Assembly (NCBI GenBank): GCA_040386155.1
Contig: JAZKFZ010000003.1
Coordinates: 744,001-808,000, forward strand
Origin: M0103 sp040386155
GTDB taxonomy: Bacteria; Bacteroidota; Bacteroidia; Flavobacteriales_D; Crocinitomicaceae
Direction of reading: 5' to 3'
Length of the DNA: 64,000 nt
Each line of letters begins with the position of its first letter. Position 1 is the stretch's first letter. Positions 44,917 to 52,430 of the stretch are shown piece after piece. A model generated the notes under the pieces. It ran no database searches, was not told the DNA's origin, and worked only from the letters and a program-made list of their open reading frames with translations. The position numbers and the translations under genes are program-made.

Positions 44917-46399
44917 TACATTTCGGGCTTTAAATAATACCGTTGCTCTTACATTAAGTGAATATGTCGATAATTCTGTGCAATCGTATTTAGATAATAA
45001 ACAAGAGTTATTACAAAATAATGATGGGTATGTTTTTACTGTGAGTATTGAAGTTGATCAAAAAGTTAATCAAATAGTAATTAAGGATAATGCTGCTGGA
45101 ATAGATTTTAATAATTATAAAAGAGCTTTTGAACCAGCAAATATACCGTTAGATAATACCAAGCTAAATGAGTTTGGAATGGGAATGAAAACAGCATCAG
45201 TTTGGTTAGCTGACAAGTGGTCTGTCCGAACCAAAGCATTAGGTGAAAATGTTGAAAGATATACAGAATTTGATTTACACAAAGTGATTGCTGAAAATAA
45301 AGAGGAGTTGATAGTTAAAGAATCAATTAAAGATAAAAAAGCACATTATACGGAGATAATTCTCTCTCAACTTTCTCATAATTCACCTTCGCCGAATCAA
45401 ATGGATAAAGTTCGAAGACATTTGTCAAGTATTTATCGAATCTTTTTAAGAAATAAAGAAATTGAAATTATTGTAAATGGAGAACATCTTCAAGCGCCAA
45501 ATTATGAAGTTTTAAATGTTCCTTATTTTAATGACCCTAAAGGACAAGATGTCTTATGGAAAAAAGAAATTAACTTTCAAATAGGTAAATATAAAGCTAA
45601 CGGTTTTATTGCCATTTTAAAGACAATTCAAAATAATGCAAATGGTTTAGTTTTATTAAGAAGAGGCCGTGTAATAGTAGGAGGAGATGATGACCGCTTT
45701 TTTCCTTCCTCTTTATTTGGCTCTGCAGGTAATTTTAGATATAAGCGTCTTTTTGGTGAACTTCAACTGGAAGGATTTGGTGTAACTTTTAATAAAAATG
45801 GTTTTACTGATGAAGAAAATTTAATTGCTTTTATAGACGCATTACGTGATGAATTAAGAGAACCAGGATTTAATTTATTGAGTCAAGCTGATAATTTTAG
45901 AGTAAAAACAAAAGAAGAAAATTCAAAAATTGCTGAGAGGATTGTTAAAACTCACAAAAAGGAAGTTGAAAAAGAACCAATAACCGATAAAATTAAAAAA
46001 GTTGAAGACCTTTCATCTAATCATGTCAATATTAAAAAAAATGAACAGATAATTTCAAATGCAAATTCTTTAGGTTCTGTTGAAGATTTTTTTGAATATG
46101 ATAGTATCTCTTATAAATTTCAAGTTGATTTAATCAACGAGGATGAATCTGATGCTTTATATTCTGTAAAACAAATAATAGTCAAAAAGGAATTACTAGA
46201 AGTTCCATGTATAATTTGTAAAATTAATTTAGCTCATCCATTTTTTAATCGTTTTGAACAATTTAAAAAAGCAAATGATTATGAACCAATAGTCGAAATA
46301 TTTAAATCATTTGCACTCGCAGAATTTATTGCAACATCAAAAAGTATGCATTATCCTTCTGAACTTAGAACGATATTTAATAATTATATAGTACAATAA
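44867..46399 (+). CDS. GHKL ATPase (MORC/MutL-like) of a restriction-modification operon
   Basis: 510 residues. The N-terminal GHKL ATPase has the N box SEYVDNSVQ with catalytic E32 and Mg-binding N36, motif G1 D74-NAAG78-ID, and G2 NEFGMGMKTAS (101-111). The arrangement is that of MutL/MORC and Hsp90 rather than histidine kinases, since no His box or receiver is near. The middle region (about 185-340, with LLRRGRVIVGGDDDRFFP and GFGVTFNKNGF) resembles the S5-type transducer fold that follows the ATPase in MORC-like proteins. Residues 340-400 are charged and helical. Comparative genomics has linked such ATPases to predicted restriction systems with Z1 and PD-(D/E)XK partners, exactly the neighbours here. 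It probably clamps or remodels DNA under ATP control (inference). Confidence 0.88.
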   Translation: MNQIDKVSIALQPSVYNTFRALNNTVALTLSEYVDNSVQSYLDNKQELLQNNDGYVFTVSIEVDQKVNQIVIKDNAAGIDFNNYKRAFEPANIPLDNTKLNEFGMGMKTASVWLADKWSVRTKALGENVERYTEFDLHKVIAENKEELIVKESIKDKKAHYTEIILSQLSHNSPSPNQMDKVRRHLSSIYRIFLRNKEIEIIVNGEHLQAPNYEVLNVPYFNDPKGQDVLWKKEINFQIGKYKANGFIAILKTIQNNANGLVLLRRGRVIVGGDDDRFFPSSLFGSAGNFRYKRLFGELQLEGFGVTFNKNGFTDEENLIAFIDALRDELREPGFNLLSQADNFRVKTKEENSKIAERIVKTHKKEVEKEPITDKIKKVEDLSSNHVNIKKNEQIISNANSLGSVEDFFEYDSISYKFQVDLINEDESDALYSVKQIIVKKELLEVPCIICKINLAHPFFNRFEQFKKANDYEPIVEIFKSFALAEFIATSKSMHYPSELRTIFNNYIVQ

Positions 46400-46412
46400 T
46401 AAGTCTAATTGC

Positions 46413-48647
46413 ATGGAGATAAAAATACTTTCAACTAAAAATGCATTTTTCAAACCTGAAATGGGGATTAAAATGAATGATCTTATTTCTCGGTTTCAAA
46501 ATTTTTTGGATGAGGATGAAATAGATTCACTGGTTATTGAGACTAATGAAATATTGTCACATTGTACTGATCCAAATTTGCATGTAGAACAAGATGTTAC
46601 TCATCTTACTGTTGGTTATGTGCAAAGTGGGAAAACAATGTCATTTACCGCTTTAACGGCTTTGGCTGCAGATAATGGGTATCGAATTGTAATATACTTG
46701 GCAGGAGCAAAAAATAATCTATTATCTCAAACAACAAAACGATTAACAAAAGATTTGATTACTGAGAGTTCATATAATAATTTATATAAAGTATTAGAAA
46801 ATCCTATTTTATCGAGAACAACAGAAATTAGAAATAAATTGAGATTGTCTACTAAACCAACAATTTTAATTACAGTTCTAAAACATTATAAGCATATTGG
46901 CGAATTATCTGAAATTTTTAAATCTACTATCATTCATCAAGAATTAGGTAAGCAAGGTGTCTTAATTATTGATGATGAAGCTGATCAAGCTTCACTAAAT
47001 GGATTTTCGTATGCTAACAGTAAAAAAGCAAGTACTTCTCAAGAGTGGGATGAAGAAACAGATAATAAAGAATCTAGTACATATTCTAATATTCTAAATT
47101 TAAGAAATTCGATCCCTAATCATTCTTATGTGCAATATACTGCAACACCGCAAGGCCCCTTATTAATAAGTTTAATGGATTTGCTTTCACCTAAAAGTCA
47201 TACGGTATTAACCCCAGGTAAAAAGTATACAGGTGGTAAAACTTTTTTTCAAGATTTTCCTGATTTAGTTATTTCAATTCCTGATGAAGAAGTGTATCAT
47301 TATAAGCAAAATCCACTAGTTCATGTTCCAAATTCATTAAAAGAGGCGCTTCAAATTTATATTTTGAGTGTTACATTAATTGTAAATCATTGGAATAAGG
47401 TCAAATTTTTATCGATGATGATTCATGCTGATAGACAGAAGGATGTCAGTAGATTATTTCATGGCTGGGTAAAAGACTTGATTGAGAAATGGACAACGAT
47501 CTTAAATTTAGAAGAGGGAGACTTGGGTAGGTTTGATTTAGATAGAGAGTTTGAAGAAATTTATGAAAAAGAAGCAACTAAATTTTATTCGCAAGAAGAT
47601 AAATTACCATCTTTTTTGGAAATTAAATCTCTTATTGCTGATGCAATTAATGATTCCCAGTTATATTTAATAATTAGTGATAGTGATGCCGAAAGAGAGG
47701 TTGATTGGGAGAGTGCTTCTTCCCATATATTGATAGGTGCTGATATGCTTAATCGCGGTTTTACTGTAGAAAATCTTGCTATTACTTATATGCCTCGTTA
47801 TACAAAAGGTAAGTCAAATGCAGATACAATTCAGCAGAGATGCAGATTTTTCGGTTACAAACAAAAATATTTAAAATCTTGTCGAGTTTATTTACCTACA
47901 GATTCAATAACAGAATATGTTGATTATGTTCTTCATGAGGAAGAAATGAGGAGTTGGCTACGAAACAATGACAATCTTGAAAATGTTGAACGTCAACTAA
48001 TACTAGCGGAAAAGTTAAACGCAACAAGAAAAAATATTCTACCATATAGCATTGTTCAAACTAAAATGAAAGGATGGCACGCTATGAATGCACTAAGTTC
48101 AATTGAATCAAACAAACTTATCGTTGATGAATTCTTAGATAGTAATGAATTTATTTTATGGAATCCTCAATATGGTACAACTGATAGAAATCATAAGATA
48201 TCTGTTTTGCCTGTTGATGTTGCTATTGACTTTTTAACCAAATTTAAGTTTGGTAATTACGCTGACACAGCCCGAAAACAGGCTACAATAAGATATTTAC
48301 AATATTTGTCTACCGAGGCATCAAATCCAATAACTAATGTTCATTTTATTCAGATGGCTTTTGACAGCGATTATCGTGAACGTAGTTTTGATACTTATAC
48401 ATTAAAAATTAAACAACATTTTTCTGGTCCCGATGGAAGGGGAAAAGATGTTTATCCTGGAGATAGAGAAATTAAATCTGAAGACGCAATCTGTATCCAA
48501 TTACACAAGGTGAAATTAAAATGTGATCAAACTAATAGACTGGTTAATAAGGTGATATATACCATAGCAATATATTATCCGCTCAATTTTGCATCTGGTT
48601 ATATATCATCTGAACCAGAAAATTTTGATATTGATGATGATGAATAA
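46413..48647 (+). CDS. Z1-domain superfamily-2 ATPase
   Basis: 744 residues. The helicase-like motifs are visible: Walker A GYVQSGKT (68-75), Walker B IIDDEADQ (D187-D188-E189), motif III-like YTATPQGPLL, a motif V-like GADMLNRGFTVENLAITYMPR and the arginine-finger motif VI ADTIQQRCRFFGYK. The Z1 domain family has this GYVQSGKT-IIDDEAD combination and is found in restriction-like operons with GHKL ATPases. It probably translocates on DNA and supplies the motor for cleavage (inference). It lies 13 bp after the ATPase gene. Its stop is one base before the ATG chosen for the next gene. Confidence 0.92.
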   Translation: MEIKILSTKNAFFKPEMGIKMNDLISRFQNFLDEDEIDSLVIETNEILSHCTDPNLHVEQDVTHLTVGYVQSGKTMSFTALTALAADNGYRIVIYLAGAKNNLLSQTTKRLTKDLITESSYNNLYKVLENPILSRTTEIRNKLRLSTKPTILITVLKHYKHIGELSEIFKSTIIHQELGKQGVLIIDDEADQASLNGFSYANSKKASTSQEWDEETDNKESSTYSNILNLRNSIPNHSYVQYTATPQGPLLISLMDLLSPKSHTVLTPGKKYTGGKTFFQDFPDLVISIPDEEVYHYKQNPLVHVPNSLKEALQIYILSVTLIVNHWNKVKFLSMMIHADRQKDVSRLFHGWVKDLIEKWTTILNLEEGDLGRFDLDREFEEIYEKEATKFYSQEDKLPSFLEIKSLIADAINDSQLYLIISDSDAEREVDWESASSHILIGADMLNRGFTVENLAITYMPRYTKGKSNADTIQQRCRFFGYKQKYLKSCRVYLPTDSITEYVDYVLHEEEMRSWLRNNDNLENVERQLILAEKLNATRKNILPYSIVQTKMKGWHAMNALSSIESNKLIVDEFLDSNEFILWNPQYGTTDRNHKISVLPVDVAIDFLTKFKFGNYADTARKQATIRYLQYLSTEASNPITNVHFIQMAFDSDYRERSFDTYTLKIKQHFSGPDGRGKDVYPGDREIKSEDAICIQLHKVKLKCDQTNRLVNKVIYTIAIYYPLNFASGYISSEPENFDIDDDE

Positions 48648-48648
48648 T

Positions 48649-49635
48649 ATGGAAAATTCAGGTTATAAAGTTTTTTTAGAACTTCAACACAGAGAAAGTC
48701 AAACTCATGATTACATCACTGTAGAATCTGTGCCTTTTTTACCTCATCATAAAATTGGTATTTCTACTGATGGCTATCCCTTATTTTTTGTAAAATGTGA
48801 TAATCAGACCAAATCTATCGATCTTAACTTAGAGTTAATATCTGTTTTATTTTCTCAGGAGTGTAGTATAAATGAAAAAGAAAATAAATCTAATGAAATC
48901 TATACAATAGTACTGTTAAAAACTCTCAATAGAGACTTGCAACAATACTTCACTGACGTATTTTCCATTATATTACAGCATATCGAACCTATACCAACTG
49001 AAAAAGAACTTTATGGAGAAGTAAGAAAAGTAATTGATTTATTTAGCACAATTTCTAAGCCTCCTTTAAAATCTATTCAAGGGCTTTGGGCAGAATTATT
49101 AGTTATTGAAAAATCAACAAATCCAGAATATTTAGTAAATGCTTGGCATGTTTCACCATCTGATAAATATGATTTTAATGATAGTAAAGATAAACTAGAA
49201 GTGAAATCAACAACAAAATCAAAAAGAATACATAGATTTTCTATTGAACAATTAAATAATAATCCGAATTCTGATTTATTAATCGCCTCAATCTTTGTGA
49301 TTGAGACCGGTACAGGTAAAAGCATTTTAGATCTAAGGGATAATATTATTTATAAGATTAGTGACATTAAGGTGAAACTTAGATTAAATGAAATTATATA
49401 TAAAACAATTGGTAATGAATATGAAAAATTAGGTGATATTTTCTTTGATTATCAACAAGCTTCAGATTCGTTGTCTTTTTATGAAGTTATGGATATACCT
49501 CGTATCCATATTAATGCAATTCCAGTTCAAATTACCAATGTGACGTTTGATTGCGATTTGACTAACATACCAACTATTTTAGAGAAAGAGCAAAATATAC
49601 AGGAAAGTTTATTGTTCAAAAGTCTTGGTTTATGA
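48649..49635 (+). CDS. PD-(D/E)XK nuclease (DUF4420-like) of the defence operon
   Basis: 328 residues from the ATG at 48649, which follows the Z1 stop by one base. ATG codons at 48634-48642 inside the Z1 gene are alternatives, and the frame is open still further upstream. The nuclease core reads GLWAELLVIEKS (E149), WHVSPSDKYDF (D175), then KLEVKSTTKSK with E184-x-K186 and HRFSIEQL. This is the E...D...ExK pattern of the PD-(D/E)XK fold and matches the family called 'PD-(D/E)XK motif protein' (DUF4420) found next to Z1 proteins. It is the likely DNA-cutting subunit. Its stop overlaps the next start in an ATGA quartet. Confidence 0.88.
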   Translation: MENSGYKVFLELQHRESQTHDYITVESVPFLPHHKIGISTDGYPLFFVKCDNQTKSIDLNLELISVLFSQECSINEKENKSNEIYTIVLLKTLNRDLQQYFTDVFSIILQHIEPIPTEKELYGEVRKVIDLFSTISKPPLKSIQGLWAELLVIEKSTNPEYLVNAWHVSPSDKYDFNDSKDKLEVKSTTKSKRIHRFSIEQLNNNPNSDLLIASIFVIETGTGKSILDLRDNIIYKISDIKVKLRLNEIIYKTIGNEYEKLGDIFFDYQQASDSLSFYEVMDIPRIHINAIPVQITNVTFDCDLTNIPTILEKEQNIQESLLFKSLGL

Positions 49636-50684
49636 GTGAATACAAAAACATTGAAAAAATAAAACCAGAAATTTTGCTTGCCTTGGTACGTGATATTTTG
49701 GATCATTCTATTGACTTTGAATATATTAGTGGTGTCCAACCATTTTTGATGTCGTTTAGTAATCAAAAGTATTATGTTTATGTGAAAAATATTTCTAGTG
49801 CATATTTTTCTGATAGAGACAAAACGACAAGAGCTCAATTACCAATAAAACCTAAATTTGAAGCAATAAAATCTTCACCATATCCTTTTATTTTTTTAGG
49901 CTATGATGGAATCAATGATGTTTTTGTTTGTTGGAATTATCATAAAGCAAAAGAAAGATTAAATATTGGTAAAAGTGTTTCATTCTACTCCAGAACGTTT
50001 TTTCAATCAGAAGTAAAAGTTGGTGAGTTTAATAGAAGACAGTTAAAGAATGGAGATTTACCAGTTCTGTTTAAAAGGTCCAGTTTAATTGAGTTTTTTC
50101 AAAAAATTGAAACATTCTTCACAAAAGAGAAGGAAAGTTCCATAAACTATCCTGGAATTTTTAGTAATGTCAATAATGAAGAAAAGTTTATAAATTATTT
50201 GAAGAATAACAAAAAACTATCAGCGAAGACAATAAAGAATTATGTAAATGCACTTCGTAGTAGAATTTCACTCGGACTTAAGAATTATTTTATACCTTCT
50301 TTAGACTCAATTTTCTATATTAATGATTTGGCTAAATTAGAAGAATTGAATGATCTTCTTTTTCAAAAAGAGGAATATAAATTACTAAATAAAGTTGGTA
50401 AAAACATGTACTCGTGTGCTTTTGATAGTTACCTTAGTTTTATACGTAACAACGCGATTTTTGAGATTCAAGAAAGTAACAATTCGCTTCAAGACATGCC
50501 AGAGTTATATATCGCCGATGGCAAGTTGTTAAAGATTAATGACTTGAAGTTATTGAAAGAAATCAAATCGTTAATTGAATCTAATCGGTTGCTTTCGGCA
50601 GCACAAATTGTTGGTGATTTTTACAAAAATCAATATCCAAATATGGAATTGTCAGATTGGATAAATCTCGTAAGGAAAATATAG
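49632..50684 (+). CDS. Defence-operon protein with integrase-N-terminus-like domain; function unknown
   Basis: 350 residues; ATGA overlap with the nuclease gene. Residues 1-160 form a domain with motifs FEYISGVQPFLMSF, IFLGYDGINDVFVCWNYHKAKERLN and SVSFYSRTFFQ. A similar domain accompanies restriction and modification genes and may bind DNA (uncertain). Residues about 185-280 (EEKFINYLKNNKKLSAKTIKNYVNALR...MYSCAFDSYLSFI) resemble the helical core-binding domain of tyrosine recombinases, but no catalytic Arg-His-Tyr domain follows, so it is not an integrase. The C-terminus is helical. It is best viewed as the specificity or adaptor subunit of the system (inference). No nuclease motif is seen. 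Confidence 0.75.
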   Translation: MSEYKNIEKIKPEILLALVRDILDHSIDFEYISGVQPFLMSFSNQKYYVYVKNISSAYFSDRDKTTRAQLPIKPKFEAIKSSPYPFIFLGYDGINDVFVCWNYHKAKERLNIGKSVSFYSRTFFQSEVKVGEFNRRQLKNGDLPVLFKRSSLIEFFQKIETFFTKEKESSINYPGIFSNVNNEEKFINYLKNNKKLSAKTIKNYVNALRSRISLGLKNYFIPSLDSIFYINDLAKLEELNDLLFQKEEYKLLNKVGKNMYSCAFDSYLSFIRNNAIFEIQESNNSLQDMPELYIADGKLLKINDLKLLKEIKSLIESNRLLSAAQIVGDFYKNQYPNMELSDWINLVRKI

Positions 50685-50756
50685 AATATTTATCTTCAAT
50701 GAAAAGGAAAATTAATCTTAGAATGTGAAAGAAAATCAGTATTGTTTAATCAATTA

Positions 50757-51227
50757 TTATAAATTTATTTGAAATTGAATTCTTTTATTTTTAATTATTG
50801 AATTTAATTCATCTATTGTTTGTAGACTATATGATGACCCTTTTTCATGAATACTTACAAAACAAAACCTAAATCTATCTCCAAGTCTTTCTGCAAAATC
50901 AAATTCATTTTTTGTTGCTCCAAAAAAGAATCCTTTTGGATTTAATGGTAAGTATTTTTTTGTTGTCTTAAGTTCGACAAAAATTATTTCGTCCTTGTTT
51001 GTTTCAATGAAATTTGAATTGACTTCTTGTCCTTCTAAACGCGGAATGTAGATTAAATCGAATGATTGAAGAAATTTATGATCGACTCCGAATAAATCGA
51101 GAAGTTCTTTTTTAATAGGTAAATCTATTTTGAAAAAACCTGTATGATTTTCTAATAGGTACTTTACACCTTCTTTTTCGGTGACATTGTTTGACAAGGT
51201 GATAATAAAAGAATGTTGTCTTGACAT
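50757..51227 (-). CDS. Small PD-(D/E)XK (DUF3883-like) putative nuclease
   Basis: 156 residues. The core is QSFDLIYIPR (D57), IIFVELKTTKKY (E85-x-K87), and GATKNEFDFAERLGDRFRFCFVSIH with E108. This order, ExK followed by a T-x-NE-x3-A helix and a final hydrophobic strand, is that of DUF3883/Mrr-like members of the PD-(D/E)XK fold. All expected catalytic residues are present. It lies 2 bp downstream of the XRE controller gene on the same strand and converges on the five-gene operon. Being so short, it would need dimerisation or partners for DNA recognition. A restriction nuclease is the best guess; a solitary or accessory role cannot be excluded. Confidence 0.7.
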   Translation of the reverse strand: MSRQHSFIITLSNNVTEKEGVKYLLENHTGFFKIDLPIKKELLDLFGVDHKFLQSFDLIYIPRLEGQEVNSNFIETNKDEIIFVELKTTKKYLPLNPKGFFFGATKNEFDFAERLGDRFRFCFVSIHEKGSSYSLQTIDELNSIIKNKRIQFQINL

Positions 51228-51229
51228 TT

Positions 51230-51496
51230 TTACATTCTTTTAGTTTCGTAATCTAAATAAGTGTGAGCATCATTGCTTTCTGAAAAATCTAGTAATTCAG
51301 AAATGTTTAATTCAAAAACTTTTGCAAACACAGCTATGTTATTGAGAGAAATGTTTCTTTCACCTCTTTCGATCATTCCAATATAAGTTCTATGAAAACC
51401 AGTTTCGAAGGAAAGTTTTTCTTGGCTTATGTTTTTTTCAGTCCTGAGTTGTTTTATTCGCTGACCAAATTCTTTGACAATCCTTTCATTTACCAT
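51230..51496 (-). CDS. XRE-family controller-like regulator
   Basis: 88 residues, almost entirely a helix-turn-helix: FGQRIKQLRTEKNISQEKLSFETGFHRTYIGMIERGERNISLNNIAVFAKVFELNISELL. The TGFHRTYIGMIERGERNISL recognition part is what is seen in controller (C) proteins of type II restriction-modification systems. The gene leads a two-gene unit with the small PD-(D/E)XK protein. The start at 51496 is 4 nt after a -7 box whose upstream edge overlaps a palindrome, so autoregulation is likely. C proteins delay nuclease expression until host DNA has been methylated. Confidence 0.88.
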   Translation of the reverse strand: MVNERIVKEFGQRIKQLRTEKNISQEKLSFETGFHRTYIGMIERGERNISLNNIAVFAKVFELNISELLDFSESNDAHTYLDYETKRM

Positions 51497-51500
51497 TCGT

Positions 51501-51520
51501 CAAACATATACACATTGTAT
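51501..51520 (-). promoter_or_regulatory. Promoter and palindromic operator of the controller gene
   Basis: On the minus strand TATGTTTG (51508 to 51501) is an exact -7 box ending 4 nt before the ATG, so the message should be leaderless or nearly so. A TTG lies about 20 bp upstream as a weak -33. The perfect palindrome ATACA-CAT-TGTAT (51508-51520) abuts the -7 box. A related half (ATATGTAT, about 51537-51544) lies further upstream, giving the two-site arrangement common for C proteins. Confidence 0.6.
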
Positions 51521-51591
51521 GTCAGGATCAACCGACAATATGTATCATTTGATTTATTAAAGTTGTTATTTTTTTGGATTGAATTATGTCA

Positions 51592-51981
51592 TTAAGCAAC
51601 AATCCTCCCCACAATCTCCGCAGCAGCCGCAGCCCAATCCAAGTCCTTCAATGCGTCTTTGGACAACCATTTAAAGTCTGTGTGTTCGGTGAGGGTGAGT
51701 TCGTTGGTTGGACAACAACAAAGGTAAGTGTGCATTGTCAATTGAAAATCGGGGTAGGTGTGATTCACGGTAGTGAAAAAAGTATCGACCGAGATGTCCA
51801 TGTGTAATTCTTCCTGAATCTCGCGCTTGATAGTGGCAATTTTCGTTTCACCTTCTTCTACTTTCCCGCCCGGAAATTCCCATTTGTGAGAGATGTAATC
51901 GTATTTGGCAGGTCCGCGCCGCACACACAGTATTTTACTGTCGTGAATGATAATGGCGGCTACTACTTCGATTTGTTTCAT
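51592..51981 (-). CDS. Nudix hydrolase, MutT-like
   Basis: 129 residues. The Nudix box is complete: GGKVEEGETKIATIKREIQEEL (G-x5-E-x7-REUXEE), preceded by the strand VVAAIIIHDSKILCVRRG and WEFPGGK. The short length and the YISHKWEFPGGKVEEGE region fit the MutT / CTP-pyrophosphohydrolase group that hydrolyses oxidised or unusual nucleoside triphosphates. It lies just past the right edge of the defence island, with composition like that of the core genes, and probably belongs to the chromosome backbone. Confidence 0.92.
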   Translation of the reverse strand: MKQIEVVAAIIIHDSKILCVRRGPAKYDYISHKWEFPGGKVEEGETKIATIKREIQEELHMDISVDTFFTTVNHTYPDFQLTMHTYLCCCPTNELTLTEHTDFKWLSKDALKDLDWAAAAAEIVGRIVA

Positions 51982-52430
51982 AGAATATAAAGATAGATTA
52001 TAATTTTAAACACGTAGTTCACATTGGTAGTTTAAAATACAAATATGAAAAGGTCAACTATGATGCCGGATACAAAATGATCCTGGATTAAAAAGAATAG
52101 CGAGAGAAAAACTGTCTTCACACTTGTCTTCACACTTGTACTGAGCTTGCCGATGTAGCTTCAGCTTTTTTGTTTGCATGGGTAATACAAGCGACGACCT
52201 AACGTCCTTACCCTTTCAAGCTCAATAGTCTCTTAATTCAAGCTCAAATTCATTCCGTTTTGAGCTACAAATGATACTGATTTGAACTCTATTTAGGTAA
52301 GTACACAAAAACAACTCAATCGAAAAAATTGTGCTTTATCAATTTTATATATGATTTACCTTCACTAATTCAAACGATTGCCTAAAAAATTCCTTACATT
52401 TGATACTAAGCTCAAAAAGTGCTATTTTAA
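51982..52430. other. Intergenic region with a 12-bp tandem repeat and an orphan terminator-like hairpin
   Basis: No gene is visible. TGTCTTCACACT is repeated twice without a gap (52113-52124, 52125-52136). Directly after it CTGAGCT (52141-52147) pairs with AGCTTCAG (52157-52164) with one bulge, followed by six T. The hairpin resembles a terminator but no plus-strand gene precedes it. The string TACTGAGCTTGCCGATG recalls the REP-like core at 39.7 kb read on the other strand. Confidence 0.5.
52395..52402 (+). promoter_or_regulatory. Candidate -7 box TACATTTG
   Basis: Exact TAnnTTTG match 28 nt before the ATG of the 827-residue T9SS gene. No TTTG -33 box at 19-21 bp. Confidence 0.4.

Noticed and set aside
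49820..50684. Possible tyrosine integrase in the defence operon
   Set aside because: Only the helical core-binding-like segment is present; the catalytic Arg-His-Arg-Tyr domain is missing.
52113..52136. CRISPR-like repeats
   Set aside because: Two abutting 12-bp copies with no spacers; no cas genes anywhere in the window.
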